Source: an uncultured Collinsella sp.
GTDB lineage: Bacteria > Actinomycetota > Coriobacteriia > Coriobacteriales > Coriobacteriaceae
DNA: 11,614 nt
Assembly (NCBI GenBank): GCA_902491055.1
Contig: CABUGI010000061.1
Location: 1-11,614, forward strand
Direction of reading: 5' to 3'
Part shown: positions 1 to 5,908 of the stretch, piece after piece
Layout of the letters: each line of letters opens with the position of its first letter
How positions within the stretch are numbered: position 1 is the stretch's first letter
Translations under genes and position numbers: made by a program
Notes under the pieces: generated by a model
Databases searched by the model: none
What the model saw: the letters and a program-made list of their open reading frames with translations, nothing else
What the model was told of the DNA's origin: nothing

Positions 1-1116
1 CGCCGCGATCTTCCGCCCGAGATGTGGTTTGTCATGCGCGAGGAAGAACCCGAGCCGCGCACGATGATGCCCGAGACCATTCCGTGGAAGCTCCTGCAGG
101 GCATCGCGCTCGTACAACTCTATCGCGAGGAAAAGTGGGTCGAGCCACCCGAACTCGATCGACTCCCCTACAGCCTGCTCTACCACCAGACTATGTCGAC
201 GCTTGCCAGCACCGGCGAACTCACGCCGGCAGAGCTTGCCCAGCGCGTGCTCACACTCAGCTATTTCCATCGCATCTCGGGCGATGACTATCGCGTGTTG
301 CTGCGTCACCTCATTAAGATCGACCATATCCAAGTCGCCGAGGGCGGCGGGCTCATCGTGGGCCTCGCGGGCGAGCGCATCATTAACAACTTTAAGTTCT
401 ACGCTGTGTTCCAGGAAAACGAGGAGTTCACCGTTCGCAGTGAGTCGGCCGAGTTGGGCACGATCGTCAATCCGCCACCGCCCGGTGAGCGCATCGCCAT
501 CGCCGGACACTGCTGGATTGTCGAGGAAGTGGACTGGAAGCGCCACACCGTCTTTGCCACGCAGGTCAAGGGCCGGGTGCCGGCCTACTTTGGCGACTGC
601 CCCGGTGATATCAATACACACGTACTCGAGCGCATGCGCAAGGCGCTCAACGAGCACGCAGCATATCCGTACCTTATGGGTAACGCACGGGCCCGCCTTG
701 CGCAGGCTCGCCATACGGCTGAGATTTCGGGCGCGGGAACCAAGCCGCTCATTAACCTGGGCGGCGACACCTGGGTGCTCTTCCCCTGGTTGGGAAGCTA
801 CGCCTTTTTGGCGCTCGAGCGCATGCTCAAGATTAAATGTGCCGCGGAGCTGGGCCTTCGCGGACTCGACCCGTCACGCCCGTACTTTATGCAGTTTAAG
901 ATGAAGGCCGACGAGGAGACGTTCTTTGAAGTGCTCGCCGCCGAAGCCGAGAAAGACTTCGACCCCATCGACCTCGTCTATCCCGGCGAGGTGCCTTACT
1001 TTGATCGTTACGATGAGTTCGTTCCCGAAGAGCTCGTGCGCAAGGGCTTTGCCGAAGGCGTGCTCGACATCGAAGGCATGAAGCAGCGCGTTCTCGGCTG
1101 GCGCGACCACGCCTAA
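1..1116 (+). CDS. Lhr-like DEAD/DEAH-box helicase, C-terminal part (5' end outside window)
   Basis: The reading frame is open at the first base of the window and runs 371 codons to a TAA, so the true start and the two RecA-like helicase domains lie upstream. What remains matches my memory of the accessory C-terminal region of bacterial Lhr-type superfamily II helicases. A winged-helix-like stretch (about residues 45-115) is followed by a segment with the family-like pattern G-L-A-G-E-R plus Y-A-V-F (about 120-136). Next comes a small beta-rich region with 'GHCWIVEEVD' (about 168-177) and a helical tail ending at W-R-D-H-A. Lhr helicases are ATP-dependent 3'-5' translocases acting on DNA or RNA:DNA hybrids, usually in repair. 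No catalytic motif can be checked here, so the helicase call rests on the C-terminal pattern alone. It converges on the next gene with a 26 bp gap. Confidence 0.72.
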   Translation, partial: RRDLPPEMWFVMREEEPEPRTMMPETIPWKLLQGIALVQLYREEKWVEPPELDRLPYSLLYHQTMSTLASTGELTPAELAQRVLTLSYFHRISGDDYRVLLRHLIKIDHIQVAEGGGLIVGLAGERIINNFKFYAVFQENEEFTVRSESAELGTIVNPPPPGERIAIAGHCWIVEEVDWKRHTVFATQVKGRVPAYFGDCPGDINTHVLERMRKALNEHAAYPYLMGNARARLAQARHTAEISGAGTKPLINLGGDTWVLFPWLGSYAFLALERMLKIKCAAELGLRGLDPSRPYFMQFKMKADEETFFEVLAAEAEKDFDPIDLVYPGEVPYFDRYDEFVPEELVRKGFAEGVLDIEGMKQRVLGWRDHA

Positions 1117-1142
1117 GACCAGTCTTTTTGGGACGAGGAGAC

Positions 1143-2021
1143 TTATTTGTCGTGAAGGACGGTACCGAGGAAGTCGGTGTCGAAGGGCACGGCTTCGGCA
1201 AAGGCGTAGTTGCCGTCGCTGGCGATGAGCAGGTAGTTTTCCTCGCCGCCGAACTCCGCATCGCCACATGGGACCACCCAGGCGTGGGCGAATACCTCGA
1301 GTGCCGTGGCAGCGCAATCGCGCAGGAACGTCACATCGCTCCCCTCGCTTGCGCTCACGATATTGGCCACGTAGATGCCGCCGGCATTCAGGCTGCCCCG
1401 CACTAGACGCAACGCCTCAACGGTCGCCAGCTCGCGTACGGGCTCGGCACCGCCAAAGCAATCGCTCACGACCACGTCGTAGCGACGATGACCCACACTC
1501 GTCACACCCAGATACGAGCGAGCCTCAGCAGTAATCACCCGCAAGCGGTCGCCCACCGTGCGCTCCAGCTCGTCCAGATAGAACCAACGGCGCGCCAGGC
1601 GCGTAATCTCTCCGTCATACTCGATAACGTCCATGCGCAAGCCCTCGTGCGACATCAGCGCAAACTTGGGATAGGCAAACCCGCCGCCACCCAGCATGAG
1701 CATACGGTCGATGCCGTGACCATAAGCGTCGTGCATTGCACCCTCGGCCTCAAACACGTCGTCAAACGCACGATAGTACGCAAAGACGGGCTCAGCCCAA
1801 CGCTCGCCAACGTAACTCGCGCTTTGGTAGACGCCGCCTTGCACCAATACGCGGACTTCGTCGCCGCCCTCGTCGTGCACGCGCTTCACACGCGCCAACC
1901 CATTGCAGGTTCGCGCAACCTGCAGACAGGCAACACGAACAGCGACAGCGGCCGCACCAAGCGCCGCGGCTCCCAGAGCAACGCCGGCAACGACGCCGGC
2001 AGAAACACTCGGCTTGTTCAT
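1143..2021 (-). CDS. Membrane-anchored spermidine-synthase-like (SAM/dcSAM-binding) protein
   Basis: A 292-residue protein with an N-terminal hydrophobic Ala/Gly/Val-rich segment (about 9-34) that should act as a membrane anchor, then a spermidine-synthase-type Rossmann domain. Visible landmarks are a Y-Q pair (65-66) where the family contacts the nucleotide substrate, glycine-rich motif I 'MLMLGGGGFAYPK' (107-119), an acidic strand end 'DVIEYDGEI' (131-139), and 'YDVVVSDCFGG' (181-191) at the position of the catalytic Asp loop. True spermidine synthases usually carry an Asp-Ser/Thr-x-Asp-Pro loop there. Here it is D-C-F-G-G, so aminopropyl transfer to putrescine is doubtful. The protein belongs with the orphan spermidine-synthase-like proteins common in Actinobacteria. 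Its ATG directly abuts the elp3 stop codon, and its ribosome binding site lies inside the elp3 coding end, so the two are almost certainly co-transcribed and probably translationally coupled. The actual substrate is unknown. Confidence 0.8.
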   Translation of the reverse strand: MNKPSVSAGVVAGVALGAAALGAAAVAVRVACLQVARTCNGLARVKRVHDEGGDEVRVLVQGGVYQSASYVGERWAEPVFAYYRAFDDVFEAEGAMHDAYGHGIDRMLMLGGGGFAYPKFALMSHEGLRMDVIEYDGEITRLARRWFYLDELERTVGDRLRVITAEARSYLGVTSVGHRRYDVVVSDCFGGAEPVRELATVEALRLVRGSLNAGGIYVANIVSASEGSDVTFLRDCAATALEVFAHAWVVPCGDAEFGGEENYLLIASDGNYAFAEAVPFDTDFLGTVLHDK

Positions 2022-3929
2022 CTAGAGCTCCTTTTGCAGATAAAGGCCATGGTCATAAAATCCAAGATGGCGATAGTACTCGCGCGTACCAATCGCGCTG
2101 ATCACGTTGATGCGCGCATAGCCGGCATCCCGGGCAATCTCGCACGCACGCTCTACGAGCAAACGCCCCAACCCGTGATGCTGCGCCGCCTGGCCCTGGT
2201 CACCCACGCGTGCCGCCATGCCATACACGTGCACCTCGCGAATCATCGCCTCGTCCGGCGTCGTCGGCAACTCGTCCGCATGCGCGGCAACAAACGAATG
2301 GTCGGGCAGCGACAACCGCAAAAAGCCCGCGATCTTGCCCTGCGGCGTCACCCACTGCAAAAAGCGCTCGTAAGTCACTGGCGTCTCGTACGCCACTTCC
2401 TCATCAAGAGATAGCTCATCCAAGTCGGCACCCGCCGTACTGATCTCGCGATAGCGAATCTCGCGCACCGTCGCACCATCACCCCGAGCAGCCAGACGGT
2501 TCTCAACGAGCTGACGCAGGTTGGGTTTCTTGTTGCCCACCATAATGTCGTCGGAACTAAAGTCGCGGATCATGCGACTGATACGGCAGAACGCCGGCGT
2601 CACCACGATGTCGTCGGCCAGCACATCGAGCAGCTCTTCCTCGGTATAGGGACGCCACTCGCCGCGCTCATAGCAGCCAACCAGACGCGAGCCCTCGATG
2701 AGCGCACACGGGTAGACCTTGACCTCGTCGGGCATAAAGGCCCCTTCGGTCATAAAGCGTTCGTAGTCGCGCTTATCCCCCTCCGGCGTGGCGCCCAGCA
2801 GGTTAAGCATAAAATGCGCATGGATCTTAAAGCCAAACAGGCGCGCAAGCGAAAACGCCCGTTCAATCTGCGCCACCGAAATGCGACGCTCGTTGATATC
2901 GAGCAGGTGCTGGTCGAGGCTCTGGATACCCATCTGGATCTTGGTGCAGCCCAGGCGGCGGATGAGCGTAAGCGCCTGCGGCGTTACGGCATCGGGGCGC
3001 GTCTCGATAACGAGTCCCACCACGCGATGCTTCGCCGTCTCGTTGATGCGCTGCTGACGCTCGAGCTCCTCCATCGTTGCCGTCTGCCACTCAGTGACCT
3101 TGTCCCACGGCGTACCGGGACCGTACAGACGACGCACCGCACGGTTATAGCCGCCCACGGCAGCATCCACACGCCCCTGCTCGTCGGCAACGCCGGCAGC
3201 AAGCTCGACCTCGTCTGTCGCAATGCCGGCGGCCCGATAGCGCTCACGGCGCTCTGCTACCACAGGCGGCAGGGCATCGGCGGGAGCGTCATCGAGCAGA
3301 CGCCCCGCCTCGGCACGACTGATGCCCGGACGCGCCAACATGGGGTTAGCCGCCACACCAGCCACGGCATCGTCATTGAGCGCGCGGAAGAGCTCCGACA
3401 TAAACCACGTCTGATACCCTTGCGGATAGTCGCTCCAGGTACCGCCGAGCACAATGAGCTCAATCTTATCGGTCGCATGCCCCATCTGCGAAAGCGCGGT
3501 CAGACGAGCGCTTACCTGCAGATACGGGTCAAAGCAATTTTGCTCCGCACGGGCGCACGCCGGCTCGGCGTGCAGATAGCTTTTGGGCATGCGCAGATCG
3601 TTGGGGCAAAATAGGCAATCGCCCGAGCATGGCCAGGGCTTGGTGATGACGGTAATGGTCGCCACGCCCGAAGCCGTGCGACGAGGCTTCATGCGTAGCA
3701 CCTGCAGCAGTCGACGTTCCAGCTCGGCATCGACATTCCACCCAGCCCAACGAGCCGGCTCCTCACGTTTTACCCGCTGGTAAAACGGCAGCAGACGGCG
3801 CTTGGCCAAATCGCGTTTGTCGGCACCCTCACAACGCGCCTCGGCATGTATCAGTTTGACGAGCGCTTTGTCGTCCACGGTCTCGCCGCGACGCAGAGCC
3901 TCGAGTATGTTCAAGATAATCTGTTCCAT
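2022..3929 (-). CDS. elp3: Elp3-type radical SAM / GNAT tRNA wobble-uridine-modifying enzyme
   Basis: A 635-residue protein with the two-domain Elp3 architecture. The radical SAM part has a cysteine cluster C101-x3-C105-x2-C108 ('PCSGDCLFCPN') preceded by the family-like 'GVATITVITKPWP'. It continues with 'FDPYLQ' (133-138), 'DKIELIVLGGTWSDYP' (154-169), 'RINETAKHRVVGLVIETRPD' (294-313) and 'EVKVYPC' (402-408). The C-terminal GNAT acetyltransferase part has 'REVHVYG' (564-570), the acetyl-CoA-binding 'QHHGLGRLL' (583-591) and 'YYRHLGF' (618-624). Elp3 uses an acetyl-CoA-derived radical to make cm5U at the tRNA wobble position U34, and bacterial and archaeal homologues act as single proteins. 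The protein is longer than I expect for the family because of extra sequence around 185-285. The start was chosen because a TACAAT box lies 6 nt upstream and the next Met is residue 80. It is the first gene of a unit with the spermidine-synthase-like gene. Confidence 0.95.
   Translation of the reverse strand: MEQIILNILEALRRGETVDDKALVKLIHAEARCEGADKRDLAKRRLLPFYQRVKREEPARWAGWNVDAELERRLLQVLRMKPRRTASGVATITVITKPWPCSGDCLFCPNDLRMPKSYLHAEPACARAEQNCFDPYLQVSARLTALSQMGHATDKIELIVLGGTWSDYPQGYQTWFMSELFRALNDDAVAGVAANPMLARPGISRAEAGRLLDDAPADALPPVVAERRERYRAAGIATDEVELAAGVADEQGRVDAAVGGYNRAVRRLYGPGTPWDKVTEWQTATMEELERQQRINETAKHRVVGLVIETRPDAVTPQALTLIRRLGCTKIQMGIQSLDQHLLDINERRISVAQIERAFSLARLFGFKIHAHFMLNLLGATPEGDKRDYERFMTEGAFMPDEVKVYPCALIEGSRLVGCYERGEWRPYTEEELLDVLADDIVVTPAFCRISRMIRDFSSDDIMVGNKKPNLRQLVENRLAARGDGATVREIRYREISTAGADLDELSLDEEVAYETPVTYERFLQWVTPQGKIAGFLRLSLPDHSFVAAHADELPTTPDEAMIREVHVYGMAARVGDQGQAAQHHGLGRLLVERACEIARDAGYARINVISAIGTREYYRHLGFYDHGLYLQKEL
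2028..2033 (-). promoter_or_regulatory. Ribosome binding site AAGGAG inside the end of elp3
   Basis: Read on the minus strand, AAGGAG is followed by a 6-nt spacer (CTCTAG, which contains the elp3 TAG stop) and then the ATG of the spermidine-synthase-like gene. This fixes the start at 2021 and argues for coupled translation of the two genes. Confidence 0.8.
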
Positions 3930-3935
3930 GCCCCC

Positions 3936-3941
3936 ATTGTA
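3936..3941 (-). promoter_or_regulatory. Candidate -10 box (TACAAT) for a leaderless elp3 transcript
   Basis: On the minus strand TACAAT (5 of 6 to TATAAT) is followed by six bases (GGGGGC) and then the elp3 ATG. With normal -10 to start-site spacing, transcription would begin at or within a base or two of the A of the ATG, giving a leaderless mRNA, which is common in Actinobacteria. I see no convincing -35 box 16-18 bp upstream, since that DNA is the terminator hairpin of the preceding unit. The run of G directly before the ATG is too close to serve as a normal ribosome binding site. Confidence 0.45.
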
Positions 3942-3947
3942 AAGGCA

Positions 3948-3981
3948 AAGGCGCCGGAGCCGATCTCGGCTTCGGCGCCTT
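3948..3981 (-). terminator. Strong hairpin terminator after the DUF4097 gene
   Basis: A 16-bp stem (3948-3963 with 3966-3981) contains one G·T wobble and an effective 2-4 nt loop, and its core is AAGGCGCC/GGCGCCTT. On the minus strand it lies 47 nt after the DUF4097 stop and is followed by TGCCTTT, a short and interrupted T-rich tail. It fits an intrinsic terminator for the XRE-DUF4097 unit. The imperfect T tract means some read-through into elp3 is possible. Confidence 0.7.
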
Positions 3982-4028
3982 CATCAAACAGCGCGTCTAT
4001 GTCTTCGCCTAGGCTTTCGTCTGCCTCA

Positions 4029-4928
4029 CTACTCCGAATCAAACGACATGTCGCCCGAATCGACTTCAAAACGATACGTGGCAGACTTATCGCCGTTATC
4101 GAATTCAAGATTCAAAATGGTCTCGCCGTCGTAGCCAAGCGGAAGGAAATCGCTCTCGAAATCGCCACTGCCCAAGGTGAGGCTCGCCTTAAAGCCCGTA
4201 GAGCTCGGAACCGTCATCTCCACATCGCCCGAGCCCACGCTCACGTCCATCGACTTCGCGGGGGCCTGGTAGAGCTCGAATGTCACATCGCCCGAACCGA
4301 CCTCAGCGCTGAGCGCATCAGTCACGCTGCCCGTAAACTCTACATCTCCCGCACCCAGGAAAAGGTCGAAACCATCACAGGTGACACCGACAATCTGCAG
4401 ATCGCCCGAGCCCACGTGCGCGTTGACTCCCTTCAGATGTTCGGCAACACGGCGCGGCAGCTCGACCGTAACCGAGCGATCGATTGCCTTACCGTCATCA
4501 CTTCCAAACTGGGAAACCTTGAGCGTCGAGTCCTCGACGGATGCGATGTTTTGCGTCGCGGCCTTGGAGGCATCCATACCATTGGCAACGCGTCCCCGCT
4601 CGATAACGCGAGCCTTGTTGCCATCAACAACCTTGACGTCCACCGTAGCCGCAGCGATATCGAAATCGAGGTAGCGGAACTCATCGGCATCAAAAGTCGT
4701 GCTCGAAAGCTGCTGAGGCCGAGCAGAATAGTTACCGCTATTCAAGGAATCGTCCTCGTCAAACATATCGTCAAAATCAGACAAATGGCCAGATAGAATA
4801 CCGGTCGTACGCACCATATCGGAATGAGCCAATAGCCGAGAAGTGCCAAAGACAAGCCCGATGATGAGCACAAACGCTCCGATGCCAACGCCCAAGCGTA
4901 CCTTGGATTCATGCGAAAGCTTCATCAT
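4029..4928 (-). CDS. Membrane-anchored DUF4097 (putative adhesin-like beta-repeat) protein
   Basis: A 299-residue protein. A short basic N-terminus precedes one hydrophobic membrane segment (about 11-28), then an acidic linker ('DFDDMFDEDD', 51-60) and a beta-rich domain from about residue 80 to the end. That domain carries a ladder of similar turns: GSGD at 173, GAGD at 192, GSGD at 211, 232 and 253, and DSGD at 290, spaced 19-21 residues apart through 253. This repeated G-x-G-D pattern alternating with short beta-strands is characteristic of the DUF4097 family, a predicted beta-solenoid domain often found outside the membrane next to regulators of envelope functions. The start codon overlaps the stop of the upstream XRE gene in ATGA, so the two are translated together. 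A second ATG follows immediately and could also be used. No enzymatic residues are apparent. It is probably a structural or sensory partner of the regulator. Confidence 0.82.
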   Translation of the reverse strand: MMKLSHESKVRLGVGIGAFVLIIGLVFGTSRLLAHSDMVRTTGILSGHLSDFDDMFDEDDSLNSGNYSARPQQLSSTTFDADEFRYLDFDIAAATVDVKVVDGNKARVIERGRVANGMDASKAATQNIASVEDSTLKVSQFGSDDGKAIDRSVTVELPRRVAEHLKGVNAHVGSGDLQIVGVTCDGFDLFLGAGDVEFTGSVTDALSAEVGSGDVTFELYQAPAKSMDVSVGSGDVEMTVPSSTGFKASLTLGSGDFESDFLPLGYDGETILNLEFDNGDKSATYRFEVDSGDMSFDSE

Positions 4929-5641
4929 TCATCACCCTCTTTGGCGATCGGGTCAGCGGTAGTCACGGTAGCCACGTCAGTATCAACCGGAGCGGAAACA
5001 TCCTGAGCCCTAGCGACCACCGGCGCCGAACCAACCTGAATATCTCCGCGCGCCCAATCGCCATCGAGCGCACGCGCCACCCAGTGATAGATGGGAATCG
5101 TAAAGAAGATCAGCGCAGCAAAGGGGCCGGCACCAAACAGGAACATCAGCAAAAAGAACAGCAGCCAACACACGGCCCAATACGGGAACGACTGGAACGG
5201 GCCCTTCACCGGAGTCGAGCCAACTGCGCCGCCACTCGTCGCCTGCGCCGTAGCGGCATTAGCGGCCTGTGCACTCCAGCTTGCCGCTTGCGCCGCCTTG
5301 GCGGCGGCGTCACTCGCCTGTGTTGCCGCCTCGGTAGCTCGTGCCGCCGCCTCATGGGTGCGTGCGCGCTCTGCCGCCTCGGCCTCGCGCTGACGAGCGC
5401 GGTCCTCATTCTCAAACTCGATATCGTCCTCAATCTCATCGCTCGGATTGAGCAGCTCGTCCAGGCTCACGCCATAGAGCTTGGCGAGCGAGATCAGGTT
5501 CTCGGTATCGGGCGAGCTCTCCGCACGCTCCCATTTACTGACCGCCTGGCGCGACAGCCCTAGCTTTCGCGCCAGCCCTTCTTGGCTAAAACCCTTGCTG
5601 CGACGAAGGTAGGCGAGCCGCTGCGCAGTTTCTACATTCAT
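4925..5641 (-). CDS. Membrane-anchored XRE-family transcriptional regulator
   Basis: A 238-residue protein. Residues 7-62 form a classic XRE/Cro helix-turn-helix, with 'SQEGLARKLGLSRQAVSKWE' (19-38) followed by 'LISLAKLYGVSLDELL'. Then come an acidic stretch (68-80), a long Ala/Glu/Arg-rich probable coiled coil or flexible linker (82-136), one or two membrane segments (about 153-187, 'YWAVCWLLFFLLMFLFGAG' onward) and a polar tail. It should bind DNA while tethered to the membrane, acting as a one-component sensor. The start at 5641 was chosen because AGGAGG lies 4 nt upstream and the HTH begins a few residues later. The open frame extends upstream to 5890, but that stretch has no domain. It overlaps the DUF4097 gene by 4 bp, so the pair is a regulator plus membrane effector or sensor unit. 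Autoregulation is plausible given the palindromes upstream. Confidence 0.88.
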   Translation of the reverse strand: MNVETAQRLAYLRRSKGFSQEGLARKLGLSRQAVSKWERAESSPDTENLISLAKLYGVSLDELLNPSDEIEDDIEFENEDRARQREAEAAERARTHEAAARATEAATQASDAAAKAAQAASWSAQAANAATAQATSGGAVGSTPVKGPFQSFPYWAVCWLLFFLLMFLFGAGPFAALIFFTIPIYHWVARALDGDWARGDIQVGSAPVVARAQDVSAPVDTDVATVTTADPIAKEGDE

Positions 5642-5645
5642 GGTT

Positions 5646-5651
5646 CCTCCT
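5646..5651 (-). promoter_or_regulatory. Ribosome binding site AGGAGG of the XRE gene
   Basis: On the minus strand AGGAGG sits 4 nt before the ATG at 5641. It is a consensus site and decides in favour of this start over the in-frame upstream starts. Confidence 0.85.
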
Positions 5652-5690
5652 ATGTGATGCCAGCCGTGCCGCCGGACCGTTTTTGTTCTT

Positions 5691-5700
5691 AAGGCGCCTT
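5691..5700. promoter_or_regulatory. 10-bp perfect palindrome AAGGCGCCTT upstream of the XRE gene
   Basis: AAGGCGCCTT is self-complementary and lies 50 bp upstream of the XRE start. The same 10 bases, interrupted, form the two ends of the terminator stem at 3948-3981. It could be a regulator-binding site. A 10-mer palindrome in GC-rich DNA can also occur by chance. Confidence 0.25.
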
Positions 5701-5763
5701 GCACAGTTAAAAATCTATCCGCCACCGCCAAAAGCATGCCACCTATTCTAGTGAGATTTTTGA

Positions 5764-5776
5764 CAACCGGCGGTTG
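5764..5776. promoter_or_regulatory. Candidate operator CAACCGGCGGTTG in the divergent region
   Basis: A perfect inverted repeat, CAACCG-G-CGGTTG. It overlaps the end of a perfect -35 hexamer TTGACA (plus strand, 5760-5765) in the region between the divergent XRE and Trm9-like genes. The -10 that would pair with this -35 (CATATG at 5783-5788, 17-bp spacing) is weak. Position and symmetry fit a binding site for a dimeric HTH protein, possibly the XRE regulator itself. Confidence 0.4.
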
Positions 5777-5832
5777 CGGGCACATATGAGCTGCGGAAAT
5801 GTGTCCAAACAAAGCAATGACCCACGGCTCGG

Positions 5833-5862
5833 TTGTCCCCGTTGCGGCGTTAACGGTAGTAT
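5833..5862 (+). promoter_or_regulatory. Candidate promoter of the Trm9-like methyltransferase gene
   Basis: TTGTCC (5833-5838, 4 of 6 to the -35 consensus) is separated by 18 bp from TAGTAT (5857-5862, 4 of 6 to the -10 consensus). Transcription would start near 5869, giving a leader of about 40 nt that contains the strong ribosome binding site before the GTG at 5909. Confidence 0.4.
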
Positions 5863-5891
5863 GGTCGTACTGTTTATTCCGCACCGCCAAC

Positions 5892-5899
5892 GGAGGGAG
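5892..5899 (+). promoter_or_regulatory. Ribosome binding site GGAGGGAG deciding the GTG start
   Basis: GGAGGGAG lies 9 nt before GTG at 5909. No comparable site precedes the earlier in-frame TTG (5774) or ATG (5786), so translation most likely begins at the GTG. Confidence 0.75.
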
Positions 5900-5908
5900 T
5901 TCCGCGCC

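Noticed and set aside
1115..1129. Short palindrome AAGAC-CA-GTCTT followed by TTTTT as a terminator for the Lhr-like gene
   Set aside because: The loop is too small for a 5-bp stem and the GC content is low, so I do not call it a terminator despite the T run.
1488..2414. 308-codon plus-strand reading frame
   Set aside because: It spans antisense across the spermidine-synthase-like and elp3 genes, has no recognisable domain, and fits a GC-rich codon shadow.
2814..3614. 266-codon plus-strand reading frame inside elp3
   Set aside because: It is antisense to the conserved radical SAM region with no ribosome binding site or domain, so a shadow frame.
5745..5766. Minus-strand promoter TTGTCA...TAGAAT for the XRE gene
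   Set aside because: The hexamers are only 10 bp apart, far below the usual 16-18 bp. TAGAAT alone could still be a -10 but lacks a partner.
5642..5890. Longer N-terminus of the XRE regulator
   Set aside because: The extra 83 residues lack any domain, and a consensus AGGAGG sits directly before the Met at 5641, where the HTH starts.
5774..5908. Upstream in-frame extension of the Trm9-like gene from TTG 5774 or ATG 5786
   Set aside because: No ribosome binding site precedes these codons, the extension has no domain, and it would cover the promoter-like boxes at 5833-5862. GTG 5909 has a strong GGAGGGAG.
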